64,000 bases of DNA from Bathymodiolus brooksi (GCA_963680875.1 OY804589.1:25470353-25534352), one strand, 5' to 3'; shown: positions 32,085 through 43,477, counted from the first letter of the stretch. Translations and numbers: made by a program. The notes: generated by a model from the sequence alone, not told the origin.

Positions 32085-32425
32085 CAGCAGTTGTTGTTAA
32101 ATGCCATAATGAGCAATTTTTCATCTATATCATTGTGAAAAGAAGTTACATTTCAATGAGATGATGATGATGTACGCTTTGTACTAGACCAACACGCTTA
32201 GTTGGATTTCTATAGTGCTAGCTCACTGAAACAACAGTCAAATGATAAGACATGTCGCTACACTCAAACACATTATTCTGATTCTGAGCCTCTTACTCCT
32301 TAAAACTGTGTGCTTAGCAGTGAAGCAGCAAAAACATATGTTATAGCCTTTGGTTTGACCCGATCGGGTCTCGAACCTACGTTCTACCGTACTCGAGGCC
32401 AGCATTCTAACCATTACAACACTGA
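32085..32425 (-). mobile_element. SINE-C, near full-length copy
   Basis: On the minus strand: B-box GGTTCGAGACCC, GGTCAAACCAAAGGC, GTGTGCTTAGCAG-type block in reverse, then the ~3' block with CTAGACCAACACGC / CATTATGGCATTTAAC. It is the best reference copy for the family here. Confidence 0.75.
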
Positions 32426-32556
32426 TGCTGTCTCCTTGTTAATAATAAATGACTTTGTGTCAAATAATATATTGTAATTCATACAATCCAACTATTAAAC
32501 TTTCCACTAAGACTCAAATAAAAACTAGGAAGAACTGTTTTAGATACCTAAAACTT

Positions 32557-32812
32557 ATGTCTCCCCTTAACAAGTGATACTCTTTAAAAAAAACAATTAT
32601 TTGACCTTGAGGTTAAAGGTCAAACGAAGGTCATTATGGTACGTGACACACCGCCTTATGGTCATGCACCCACATACCAAATATCATTGACCTATCTCGA
32701 AAGACAAAAAAGTTATGGTCTGGACAAGCTTCGCTGAGAAGAAGTAGAAGGGGAAGAAAAAAATCAGACAAACAATATGTCTCCCTTCGTTCGAAGGGGA
32801 GACAAAATAAAA
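32557..32812. mobile_element. Dispersed repeat with GTCTCCCCTT / AAGGGGAGAC ends
   Basis: TTATGTCTCCCCTTAACAAG at the left is the inverse of GAAGGGGAGACAAAATAAAA at the right. Inside are TTGACCTTGAGGTTAAAGGTC and GTTATGGTCTGGACAAGCTT. I recall similar repeats in molluscs but could not check. Confidence 0.5.
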
Positions 32813-33420
32813 GATCAGTGCTTGTATTGCTGTTCTACATTTCAGTCACTGTCTTCATTAATGACCATAACTCATACTCTAAAATGAGTGTGCAGCAGTC
32901 ACAGGGAGTCCGCAGTTGAGCAGTACTTTTTACTTAACATGTCAAAAACTTTTTTTTCTTGTCCTCAAAAGATTTTATTTTTCTAGCTTTGTTCTTTAAT
33001 GTGGTAATTTGGATTCTCACATTGCTAATTCATTTTGTAAGGTCATCATTTTACCAGGGATTATAATATTTTGTAGAAATCCATTAAATTATACACAAGG
33101 GTAAAGAATCAATTTATAGTAGGTTTCATAAATTACTCCTAAAGGGACATATCAAAACTTTCAATAGAATATTATTTGTAATATACAGTATACTGAGATT
33201 TTCAAAAGATATAAAAACTGATATTTTTATTGCTGCAAGCTTTGTTTATTGTTTGTTTGTACATATATACTCTTATGTCAGATTTAAAAGCTCACTAGAG
33301 CTTGTGTTATAATTGTTTGTTTCTTTCTGACTCCAAATAAAGCTTATGGTGTTGTATTGTGCTAAGTGAAATAAAACGTTTATTGCACTGTACGATATCA
33401 CAGTATCAATGTCGTGAAAA

Positions 33421-33773
33421 CCACGAAAATATAATTGATGGTTTATGGTGTTTAATGCCACTTTCAACAATACTTCAGTGATATCGTGGCAGTCAGTTTT
33501 AGTGGTAGAGGAAACTGCAGTATCCAGAGAAAACCACGAAAATATAATTGATGGTTTATGGTGTTTAATGCCACTTTCAACAATACTTCAGTGATATCGT
33601 GGCAGTCAGTTTTAGTGGTAGAGGAAACTGCAGTATCCAGAGAAAACCACGAAAATATAATTGATGGTTTATGGTGTTTAATGCCACTTTCAACAATATT
33701 TCAGTGATATCGTGGCGGTCAGTTTTAGTGGTACAGGAAACTGCAGTACCCAGAGAAAACCACGAAAATATAA
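33421..33773 (-). repeat. 113-bp tandem triplication of a SINE-A 3' end
   Basis: The unit starts CCACGAAAATATAATTGATG at 33421, 33534 and 33647, and the next CCACGAAA is at 33760. It includes the SINE-A 3' domain (AATGCCACTTTCAACAATA, CGTGGCAGTCAGTTTTAGTG). The first two units are essentially identical; the third differs at about five positions. Confidence 0.9.
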
Positions 33774-33999
33774 TTGAACATTCAACAATGAAAACAGTTT
33801 TAATTTAGAAACATATTATTATCGTAAAAAACAAAAGTGTAAATCTATGTAATAATAAACAGTATAACTACCCGTGCATTCTGAATGTCAACAATAAATC
33901 ACTATAATTACCAAACAATGATTGTGATTTAGTCCTCACGATGAGCACAGGTGCTCCGTCCCAAAACCAGTAAAACTTTGTTAGGACCATTACATTTTT

Positions 34000-35520
34000 C
34001 AGTTTTCATTTAGAACTATATAAAAATAAATTCAAGAATTGATTCGGACCAGTAAATTCAAATTTTCATTTTGAGGAATGGTGATTCACTAAATGCATGT
34101 TAGCGCATGTAATTAGTGAACTGAATGAAGTGTTCGGTTAATGACGATTTAAATAATATGAAAGGCAAATATCGTGGAATTTTTGGATTAAATATTTCCA
34201 CTTAATATATATGTCACTTAATTTTAACTAAAATCAACTGCATAGCATTAAAATCCACTCAAAAGCAGATTTTAAGAGCAAATTGCAAAATATTTGACAG
34301 CCGATAATTCTGTCTTCCCGAACAGTAATGCAAATGATATGCATGTGACCCAAGATTTGAACTCTTTCGGGGAGATTATCGCTCATGTGCACTGTTCAGT
34401 TGATGAAAAAAATGTTGGATGCAAGTAAACAGAAACCTGGACCGAAGCGAAAACTTACCGATTCCGCTAGAAAGCGGAACAAATGTGAGGCAAATGCAAA
34501 GCTTAACAATAATCATTGTCAGGAATCAGGGCGCCCACTACTTTCAAATTAGAGGGAGAAGTGACTTCTCTTTCAGAGAGCTCACAGGGAGAAGTGGGAG
34601 ACAACAGAGAGAATTGGGGAGACTTCTGGGAGAAGTTAATTGCGATTAATCGAAACATTGTTTCGCGACCCCTCTGACACTACCCTGCTCAAATTGAGTA
34701 AATAGTTAAAAAGCTGTCTGAACTGATTTGTTCTTGGTTTTTTTTTATTCATAACTACCTTAAGGACATCTATTCAATGTCACATTTTTATTTCTGTCTA
34801 CCTTGACTATTGGAGTCTTGCATACCAGTGATTTGTATATGTACCCCCACCCCCCTTTTCCTTTTGAAATATTACTGTGTTGTGATCCAATACCACACAA
34901 ATTGTAATAACTCATATTTGTGTAATCTTCAGCAGGAGAATGATGTATCTGTCAATTTGCTCAATGGTCCAACTATATATATGAGTACAGTACAGTAGGG
35001 AATGAAAATATAGCACAAACGTAAATTGCCACCAATAGTCAAAAACTGAAGAAAGTAAAGGCTGTAATGATTATTTGTCAGACCTCAAATCAGATTGCAA
35101 CAACGGAGGAAAGCTACTGTAGTTCAAAAGTTTATTTTTTAATTGGATATGTGTTAACGTTTGTAAAAACATGTCTGTATGTAAATAAACAGTTCGATGA
35201 TAGATCGCAATATTAACCCGGTGCCGAGTATAAAATACCAATGCGGATGGATAAATATCTGAAGCGTCCACGTGCATTTCAACGAAGTTTAAATTTCAAT
35301 TTTCCCATATACACTGTATGAACATATTTAATATGAGAACTATGATTTTATGTCACAGAAATGAGAAAAAATAAATCAAAAGTTCGTTTTGTTGAAAGTA
35401 GCTTCGGACAAAAAGTTTGGTCAACGTAGCACAGTACCGCATTGCATCCCCTTACCAAAATGGCGCCATTGTTGTTTGTTTACGAAAAACAAATACAAAT
35501 AGTTTTATTTTAATGCTATA
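34000..35520. other. Ly6 intron 3, mostly unrecognised
   Basis: Contains a small palindrome at 34085-34125 (TTCACTAAATGCATGTTAGC and inverse) and a GAGAAGTGGGAGA-rich stretch at 34550-34640. No coding region is supported. Confidence 0.4.
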
Positions 35521-35640
35521 ACAGGGTGCCCACTGAGTTTTGAAACTGGGGGTACAATGGGGTACAATTGCTATTTTTTCCTTAACTTTGTACCCCTGCA
35601 TATAGAAAGTCAGACTTTCGGAAATTTGTTTTCATTTTGC

Positions 35641-36160
35641 TGTATGGCTGCACAGGCCGGCCTAGGCGTGTGGAGATGTATGGCTGCACAGGCCGGCCTA
35701 GGCGTGTGGAGATGTATGGCTGCACAGGCCGGCCTAGGCCTGTGGAGATGTATGGCTGCACAGGCCGGCCTAGGCGTGTGGAGATGTATGGCTGCACAGG
35801 CCGGCCTAGGCCTGTGGAGATGTATGGCTGCACAGGCCGGCCTAGGCGTGTGGAGATGTATGGCTGCACAGGCCGGCCTAGGCGTGTGGAGATGTATGGC
35901 TGCACAGGCCGGCCTAGGCCTGTGGAGATGTATGGCTGCACAGGCCGGCCTAGGCCTGTGGAGATGTATGGCTGCACAGGCCGGCCTAGGCCTGTGGAGA
36001 TGTATGGCTGCACAGGCCGGCCTAGGCCTGTGGAGATGTATGGCTGCACAGGCCGGCCTAGGCGTGTGGAGATGTATGGCTGCACAGGCCGGCCTAGGCG
36101 TGTGGAGATGTATGGCTGCACAGGCCGGCCTAGGCCTGTGGAGATGTATGGCTGCACAGG
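35641..36160. repeat. 36-bp GC-rich minisatellite, 14.4 copies, four open frames
   Basis: The unit is TGTATGGCTGCACAGGCCGG then CCTAGGCGTGTGGAGA. Fourteen complete units differ only at one base (GGCGTG or GGCCTG), which changes the encoded V to L. In order: V V L V L V V L L L L V V L. Because 36 is a multiple of three and the unit lacks stops in two frames on each strand, four long ORFs result (for example CMAAQAGLGVWR repeats, 228 codons overall from 35557). The unit contains the palindromes GGCCGGCC and CCTAGG. There is no splice or homology support for translation; it lies in Ly6 intron 3. Confidence 0.95.
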
Positions 36161-36567
36161 AATTTTCTGCTGGACCTACATTTTTTATGCAAAATTGTTT
36201 TAAAGCCAAGCAATGTCATACCATTATTATTATTTTAGTCTAGCAGAACGCTTTCTGTATTTAACTTCGTTAGTACTGGTAGAGGCCTAAAAATAGGAAG
36301 ACCAGTCATCATCCAGAATAAACCAAAAAGTTGAAACCATGCACCAAAAAAGAGTAGCCAAATCCAGCTAGGGATACCCTCAAACTTTACCAGATTTAAA
36401 ACATAATTTTTAAAATTTTTATTGAGATTACAATAACAATATTTTAAAAGTCATTAGACTCTCTCAATCTCTAGTTCAATTTGCCGTTTTACGTTTGCCC
36501 GGCTAAACTCCATCATAATGCTTCAGGAACGACCACATTTTTAAGATCGACACATTGCCATGTTGCC

Positions 36568-38110
36568 AGGGGTTTCAAAGTGGGCCGGTACCCGGTACTT
36601 TTACCCACCTGAGATCGTGTATAGTACCGGCAGAAATTACTGAACCCCCCAAAATTAGCGGTGGTCAAAACCACAAGTACGATGGTCGATAGGCTTGTGG
36701 AATATTTTTCATAAAAAATTAATGATCACGTCAATTGCTGAATTCTCGCATTCAAATCAAACAACTGCGTCACGATCAAGTTGATGGGATATTCCCTGTT
36801 TTAAAAATAACTTTACCTTAGAATCGTAAATAGCAGTTTGCGCATGCGGTAAATAAATATGTTTTCGCCCCAATATCTTTTCATCCTTGTGTAAAACTCG
36901 GACCGGAACAAAGCTGACATCATTTCAAAATAAAAAAAATGACCGATTACAAATTGTGTCCAAACACAATTTAGTGTAGTCTCCAGTAATATAAGTATGA
37001 TCATTATGTATTATGAATATACGACTACACAATATTTTGTGCGATTTTTTTTATCCATTTAAAACACAGGGTCGAATCATTCTGGGGTGTACTGTCTTGT
37101 TGCTTAACTCCGTCCATATTGCTTAACTTCCGTTATAAAAAAATAAAAACCTATGGCTAATTTATTTACATATTTTGACGGGGCCCTACCGCGGTTGTTC
37201 ACAGAAATGAAAATGTGCTGAAAAACATTTTTAAAGGGGGGTACGAGGAGATAAGGGATAGAAAATTACTAGAAATCTTGAAAAAGGACCGGACATGGCT
37301 CAAATACGAATTACATTGTAATGTCAAAACGCCGGCCCCCCTTTTTTCCAAAATAATTTAACTTTTGTGATTCACATGTTAATAAATGTCTTCCCGCGAA
37401 TCGTTTTTGTTCGAACAATTTTTTTTGCACATAAGTCGTGAAAGTAACAATATATATCGTTTTTGTTTAATTATATTTGTATTGATCTATTAAAAAATTA
37501 TAAATTTGATTAAAGATTGATGATTGCAAATTAAATTTATATGTTTCATCAAGGACGTATTCTATATACGTCCTTGGTTTCATTAATTATGACACTTATA
37601 TGTCTTGATCCTGCCAATGGTCTTTGATGAGTTTAATTACTGGTAATAAAGAAAAAAAAACACACAAGCCAAGGTATTGTGAAAAAGAAAAGGACAAAGC
37701 CAACAAAAGAATTTTGAGAAGTTTAAGCTTTGATAACAATGGCTTGGTCAAGCCTAGCTGCGGAACCGTAGCTCTTTATGGTCCTTTTGGGTTTTTTTAA
37801 GATATGGCAGACTATCTATGAATAATCTTGGCTGAAGTCTGTAAACTGAAATATTCAATAAAGAAATTGAGGGGGAAAATCCAGGCATTATGCATGGTCT
37901 TCACTCTTGGTGAAATCTGAACTCTAAAGTTAATGGGATTTTTCTTTCAAAAACACTTAATGTTTTGCAGTCTCTGGAGTACATTTTTTGGTCCACAAAA
38001 TGCTAGATTTCAGGAGCTTCCGCCCCCTGGACCCCTTATGGCCCTAATTTGTAGGTACCTCCTAAAATTTAAGAAGTACCTCCTATTATAAAAAAAACTT
38101 TGAAACCCCT
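36568..38110. mobile_element. 1.54 kb hAT-like element, ends AGGGGTTTCAAAG / CTTTGAAACCCCT
   Basis: The terminal repeats AGGGGTTTCAAAG (36568) and CTTTGAAACCCCT (ending 38110) are perfect for 13 bp. Flanks ATGTTGCC (36560-36567) and GTGTTGCC (38111-38118) match at 7 of 8 positions, the size hAT elements produce. No transposase domain is visible, so it is non-autonomous or decayed. It is nested in the 35522-38578 candidate. A small hairpin around 37551-37575 (AAGGACGTAT..ATACGTCCTT) lies inside. Confidence 0.6.
37750..37835 (+). repeat. Relative of the 14945-15142 foldback arm
   Basis: TAGCTGCGGAACCGTAGCTC, TTTATGGTCCTTTT and CAGACTATCTATG match one arm of the foldback element at 14.9-15.1 kb. 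Confidence 0.6.
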
Positions 38111-39223
38111 GTGTTGCCGGAACTGTAAACAAAATTCTAAATAGAAACAGATTCGGTGAAGGGAACGATACAAATCAGGGACGTCATGTTATTTTATTTT
38201 ATTAATTTTTTGGGGGTTTTTCACTCGAAAAGATCATCTTACGCATCACAATATATTGAAATATATTTATTTTCATGACAGTTACCAATAATATTTACCA
38301 AAAACAGATAAAATATCACGTATTCAATGCGGTTACGAATTCCGAGTTGACCGAACTTGTTCAGGTATTTACAATACGACCTGCGTTTCCGACTTCCGTT
38401 AAAAAAAAGTAAACACATCATTCAAAAATGTTTGGCGGACATGGGGACCGGCATTACCGACGTTATTGGCGGACCTCATGATTTTCTGCCCCTAGGTCCG
38501 ATGAATTTCAAAAACTCTGGAAAGTCCCTACAATTTTGGGGGTAAAAAACCCTCTGCAGAGGGTAAATGGGCATGCTGTATAAACAATAAACAAAACCTC
38601 TTATGAACGAAATTAAAGTTTCTATAAACCTTAATGGATTACTTTCCAAGAAAATCACTTTCAAAATACTTAATAATGGATACGATAGATTTCAACAAAC
38701 ATGTGCACGATATCGACATTTTCATAAATTTTGACAAGTGGAGAAAATACACGGGTGGCGACATAAGGCGACTTGAACTTTGCTTTTGACCAATGAGAAA
38801 GCGAAGTCAACCTTCACAGCTTTGTCAAGGCAACTTCTTCGCCCGAATCGCCCTCCAACGTGAGCCCTGGGAATGTGTGCATGATTACCTCAGAATCCAT
38901 GATTGTTTATCTTTTCTTCACGAGGTCATGATCGGCAATCATCGGAACAAAACAACCAGTCTCCACAACGCAATGGCGAGGACAATATTGATAAACATGC
39001 ACACAGATTTGCAGATTTCTAGTTGCTGGGAACATATTTCGACTTGAAACATGCATGAATAGCTTAGTAAAGGTACCGCTGTATTGCAAATGGAATTTTC
39101 AGGGAAAAATTTTCTTCACCCAAAACTGGTGTAATATTACTTTAATATCAGATATTCAGAATGCAATAGTAGTAATACTATAATTATTCAAGATTAGTAA
39201 TTTTCAACACATGTTTCACTTAC

Positions 39224-39402
39224 CGTGGTGTAAAAATTGCATCTGTCTCCTTGGCAACACTCAACACATGTCCAATCACGGTACCAATCTTTCATACATC
39301 GGACACCTAATCCCGTACTTTCCTGCTGACAGTGTGTCAATGTATCACATGTTTTAGAGATGTAATGATATCTATGACTCCTAGGCTGCCAAAATAAAGG
39401 CT
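39224..39402 (-). CDS. Ly6/uPAR-type protein, exon 3 (C-terminal half of three-finger domain)
   Basis: The acceptor TATTTTTTCAG precedes AGCCTTTA and the donor GTAAGTG follows ACCACG. The 179 bp enter after one base of a split Gln codon and end in phase 0, encoding residues 58-116. The region has C75, C81, C92, C102, and then C105-C106-x4-C111-N112 (VECCQGDRCN), the near-invariant CC-x4-CN signature closing three-finger domains. Trp and Tyr residues around 95-100 (DWYRDW) are a family-specific feature. An AG dinucleotide two bases downstream is an alternative acceptor, but only the chosen one keeps the frame. Confidence 0.92.
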
Positions 39403-39549
39403 CTGAAAAAATAAAAATACTAGGTATTAATTTTTGTACTTTTTTTTTCTCCCAGAAAAGTCATTAATTGACAAGTATTCCACAAAGATACTTCCATTTG
39501 CTGGGATGAATACTGGACTCATTACAAAACAAAATGAAAGATTGTCTCC

Positions 39550-39790
39550 ATAGGACATGGATGCCCCTGATTCCTTCTTTTTTCACCAAATCAAGGGGCA
39601 TAACTCCAGATTGGAAAATGTCTGAAACAGCTACAATGTGCCTATTCTTTTTCGAAATCTACAAAGGAAGTCTTTAGCGTGCAGGGAGTGTGGCACTCTC
39701 CAACCATGCTAAACACTATGGGCCATGGTCAGGAATTTCTGCATTATAACCTGACAACCCCATCGACAGGTTTCCCCTATCTGCCACACT
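39550..39790 (-). repeat. Dispersed repeat in Ly6 intron 2
   Basis: AGGGAGTGTGGCACTCTCC and ACTATGGGCCATGGTCAGGA are shared in reverse with 18840-18900. AAATCAAGGGGCATAACTCC lies nearby. Element class unknown. Confidence 0.45.
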
Positions 39791-40012
39791 GAGATGTCTT
39801 TTAAAGCAATTCTGCTGGCTTAAGCCATGGGAACCTTCACCAGTACATATAAATTTCAAATGATTTGCTTACGGGGGAACTTAGGTAAAAACGTCAGTAA
39901 ATTGTTAAAGAACTTTCTGGTACTTGTAGGATATTTGCTTAATTATTCCTATTATAAATATACTCAAAATGTCTCAGTTTGAAATAGAGCTAAAAGGAAC
40001 AACTTAACTTAC

Positions 40013-40132
40013 GTTGCCATCTGACTTGTGTACGACATGTGTCCTCTGCTTGTCGACATTGAATCGTTGTCTTGACACATTTATCATTGTTGTTATTTTG
40101 TGCTTCACATACATAACATTCTAAAGCTAAGC
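40013..40132 (-). CDS. Ly6/uPAR-type protein, exon 2 (N-terminal half of three-finger domain)
   Basis: The acceptor TGTATTTTACAG and donor GTAAGTTAAG bound 120 bp. It completes codon 17 (Ser) begun in exon 1 and encodes residues 18-56: LALECYVCEAQNNNNDKCVK then TTIQCRQAEDTCRTQVRWQ. C22-x2-C25 at the start of the mature chain, followed by C35, C42 and C49, is the standard first-finger pattern of Ly6/uPAR proteins. Signal peptide cleavage is expected near A19. The split last codon joins exon 3 as Gln57. Its introns are 610 bp (to exon 3) and 3.3 kb (to exon 1). Confidence 0.92.
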
Positions 40133-40144
40133 CTGTAAAATACA

Positions 40145-40357
40145 AAATGTACATAAATGTCTACAGCTAATAATTTACAGGGATTAAGATTAGTGGTTGC
40201 CCAGTCGCAAATGCGAGTAACATTTGTGTTGGGTGACATATAATATGTATAATCATCGCCCAGTTGGCGATTGCACAATTTAATTGAGTCAGGTGCAGAT
40301 CGAAGTTCCGCTGATCATAAATCAAAATGTACATAAATGTCTACAGCTAATAATTTT
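40145..40357. repeat. 34-bp direct repeat flanking a 143-bp segment
   Basis: CAAAATGTACATAAATGTCT plus ACAGCTAATAATTT appears at about 40145-40178 and 40323-40356. The segment between has its own inverted motif (TTGCCCAGTCGCAAATGCGA / GCCCAGTTGGCGATTGC). The layout suits a local duplication or an insertion with a long duplication, just upstream of exon 2's acceptor. Confidence 0.65.
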
Positions 40358-40369
40358 AGCCTATGGGCG

Positions 40370-40525
40370 AGGGATTGTTGTTTAAAGCCAAATAAGCAAA
40401 TTTTCAGCCATATCATGGCGAGAACAAGTTACATTCGATTATATGATGATGATGTTTGTTTTGTATTAGACAAACATGAGTTTGATTTTTATAGTGCTAG
40501 TTCACTGAAGCAACACTTGGGTGTG
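40370..40525 (-). mobile_element. SINE-C 3' portion
   Basis: TTGTTTAAAGCCAAATAAGC, CATATCATGGCGAGAACAAG and ATTTTTATAGTGCTAGTTCA match SINE-C read in reverse. Confidence 0.65.
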
Positions 40526-40529
40526 AGTG

Positions 40530-40730
40530 TCTAACGCTTCTTTCAACAATATTTCAGTTATATCATGGCGGTCAGTTTTATTGGTGGAGGAAACTGAAGT
40601 ACCCGAAGGAAACCATCGACCTGTCGCAAGTCACTGACAAACTTAACACATAATGTTGTATCGAGTACACCTCGCCATGACCAGGATTCACACTCACAAC
40701 ATTGGTGGTGATAGGCACTGATTGCAGCAT
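40530..40730 (-). mobile_element. SINE-A copy
   Basis: CAATATTTCAGTTATATCAT, GGCGGTCAGTTTTATTGGTG and TGGTGATAGGCACTGATTGC match SINE-A in reverse. The head is cut off where CAGCATGCCCAC begins at 40731. Confidence 0.75.
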
Positions 40731-41509
40731 GCCCACAGGTTTTTCCATCTGGGGATACATGTACATGTACCCTTTTACCTCCATTTTTGGGGGTAAATCC
40801 AAATTTTTGGGGGTGCAATGTACCCTCTAACTCTTCATTTGGGGGTACAAAGAAAATGAACTACATTTTTCTCATTTCACATGTCCAGTTTGGTAAAGAG
40901 TTAACGTTTATACACATACTGCAATACATTTTTGTGTCCCGAAATTCCAGCCAATTATACTCACTTATTTTTAAAGTCTTTTTGCCGGAGTTGGCACTGG
41001 TTCACTGACATTAGTTACATTATTTTTAGGATCGGCATTGTCATCGTTGCTGTTACTGTCATGTTTTCTTTTAACAGTTTCGTTTCTATTTTTGGCGAAG
41101 AAATCATTCAAGGATCGCTGCATAGTATAATACCAAGTAGGTCAGTAGGCTGATAGATAGAACGTCAAGGTCGTGCAACATGCTGTTTTTTGCAAATATT
41201 ACAGGTTTTAACAGTAACAGTTCTTCTGATTGGACAATTAAAAAATACGGGGCCAATAAAATTGGGCGATCTATAAATCATATCAACTCACTTAAAATAT
41301 GCAAGGAATGCTCTGATTGGATAATATTGCCGAAATTAACTAATCAGAACAACTCTATCATATGTACTTTAAAGTGAATTGTAAACAAAAGGTAATTTTT
41401 ATACAGTGCTCGCAACAGGTTCTTTACATGCATGCACATAGGGTTCTTTCAATTATACGTGCATGATTTTTATTCTCTGTGAAACACGTACTTCAGTACG
41501 CGAATGGGC

Positions 41510-41590
41510 CTGCTGTGATTGCATAAGTAGCTGTAAATCCAACTACATTTTTTACCATACATTTACGACCACGGCAGACCCGAAGCAACA
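41510..41590 (-). mobile_element. SINE-A head fragment
   Basis: CTGTGATTGCATAAGTAGCT and GTAAATCCAACTACA correspond to the SINE-A 5' end in reverse. Confidence 0.55.
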
Positions 41591-41991
41591 ATTGGAAGAT
41601 TAAGGCATGTCGCACCTCTCAGACACGTTATCCTAAATCGTAGATTTCATCATGAAAAACATTTTACAGAAACAAATAAGAATTTATAAATAAATATTTG
41701 TAATATAATTATTATAAAATATGACTATGAGAGAATACTTTTATAATCAGTAGAGTATAATTTACGGTTACAACTCTGTTTTCAACAAACTGTCAGACAT
41801 TTTTATTGTATAATTACATTGTAGCTGCACTAGTAAGTTTTTTTTTATTATTAATGACTGATTGACTAACCACTGACGAAGAACTGTCAGATTCCAATTT
41901 TTACAACGACTAACGAATGAAAATGTGGTTTCTTGGTATACGAATAAAATAGAGCATCGTTGTTGTTGGATAAAGACTGGTTATTCATTTT

Positions 41992-43204
41992 GGATCTCCT
42001 GTACTTGGTGATCGCAATACTGGTATACCAGTATTGTGCACAATACTGGTATAAAAATTTGTTCCAGTATTGTGATTTTTTTTCAAAATTTTGTACAATA
42101 CTGGTATACCAGTAATGTAATTAAGATATTGTACAATACTTGTATACCAGTAATGTAATTAAGATATTGGATTTTTTGTAGTGTATTGGATTGCTTCATA
42201 TTAGGAGGGGACATTAAAACAAAACATGTAGCATAAAGCAAATAATAATAATAATAATAATAAACAAAATCAGGTATTTAAGTCTTATGTAAGCTTGTGT
42301 TTACTTATTTCTTTTCCAACTAATCAAAACGAAACATCAAAGTGTGCGAAATTATATTCACAGTATCAAAAGAACTTTGATCATCAAACAAATTAAATTA
42401 CTCAAGTTTACAAAATTATACTCACAGCATCAAAAGAACTATGAAATCAAACAAAGTAACCAGTTAATTATATTGATTAATTTAAATCACCAATAACCTC
42501 AAACATTAAATATAATCACATATTAGTAACTAATTAATTGAGAAAATGACTAATTGTTTATTGTAATTATTTAATTAGAAAATTTATGATTCAAATAGCA
42601 ACCCAAGGTATTATGTTTATTTCTTGTAAAAAAAATATTTTCTATGCAAGAACTTTTGAATTTTTTTTTGTAATTTTTGCCTTTGTGTAATCATACAATT
42701 AAAATATATATGAATTGTACTTATGAACTTGCATTTTCCTATAACTAAAACAACTGAAAAAAGACCACAGTGAAACACAATTAATATCCATGCAATAATA
42801 AGTTTGAAAAAACTGAACTTAGACATCCAACTCTTGAAAAATTCCACAACCAGATTACTTATGGCTAACTCAAGAGTACAACAAGAGTCAAAGATGCAGC
42901 AACAACACTATGGCGTCAACACTCGCCCAGTTATGACAATAGTGCAGTTCAGATACCGTCTACAGAGCCAGGTCAACATAGCTACCCTACACACATAAAA
43001 ATCCTTGTAGAATCGGGTATTGACAATACTAGTAGTAACATTTCCACAATACCTATTACAATACTTACTACAATACTATACACAAGTAAAATATATATTT
43101 TTTTAAATCACAATACTGGTATACAATACTGGAACAAATTTTTATACCAGTATTGTGCACAATACTAGTATACCAGTATTGTGATCGCCAAGTACAGGAG
43201 ATCC
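41992..43204. mobile_element. 1.2 kb TIR element in Ly6 intron 1, 8-bp target duplication
   Basis: Terminal inverted repeats of ~80 bp start GGATCTCCTGTACTTGG(T/C)G (41992) and end at CAGGAGATCC (43204). They are built from AATACTGGTATACCAGTATT-type palindromes. TTCATTTT lies on both sides (41984-41991 and 43205-43212). Inside are direct repeats (CAGTATACC, CACAG-ATCAAAAGAACT), an (AAT)n tract at 42241-42265 and short ORFs without recognisable domains. An 8-bp duplication suits hAT- or P-type elements; the family is not identified. Confidence 0.8.
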
Positions 43205-43428
43205 TTCATTTTTATTTCATTTTATTCAGAAGTGTATTCTCGTAAAGATTGACATGAAATTATCAATGTTTTCAGTTATTTGGTGAACACAAATAACGGC
43301 ACACCAACATAACTATTTCCTTCGGCGCCATCTTTAAATTTTCAGGTGACAACAAATGCGGAAATTACTCATTTAATTGGTTTCTAAAGTAAAAATCGCA
43401 TACATTTTGAACATTATTGTTAACTTAC

Positions 43429-43477
43429 TGTATAATGGTAGTCCTAGCAGGACTGCAAATAAATATAAATTCGTCAT
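43429..43477 (-). CDS. Ly6/uPAR-type protein, exon 1 (signal peptide)
   Basis: ATG at 43477; exon ends TATACA|GTAAGT at 43429. The 16 codons encode MTNLYLFAVLLGLPLY, a hydrophobic secretory signal that continues SLA|LECYV after splicing to exon 2 (codon 17 split as A|GC). Exons 1-4 give 49+120+179+81 = 429 bp, a 142-residue precursor with uninterrupted phase at three junctions. Predicted product: an extracellular, probably GPI-anchored three-finger protein. Ly6 family roles include receptor modulation and adhesion; which applies here cannot be read from sequence. No paralogous Ly6 exon was seen elsewhere in the window. Confidence 0.88.

Larger units (their letters stand above)
35522..38578. 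mobile_element. Candidate hAT-like element, termini CAGGGTGCCCA / TGGGCATGCTG
   Basis: The left end CAGGGTGCCCACTG and the right end (reverse) CAGCATGCCCATTTACCC are similar inverted termini. Flanking sequences share only TATAA, so the target duplication is not decisive. Inside are the 36-bp minisatellite near the left end and another hAT-like element at 36568-38110. A similar terminus (CAGCATGCCCACAGG) lies at 40731. No transposase was recognised. Confidence 0.4.

Noticed and set aside
35557..36243. 228-codon protein with CMAAQAGLGVWR repeats as a gene
   Set aside because: Repeat-derived; open frames also exist on the other strand, and there are no splice sites or homology. Kept as a repeat with a testable translation question.
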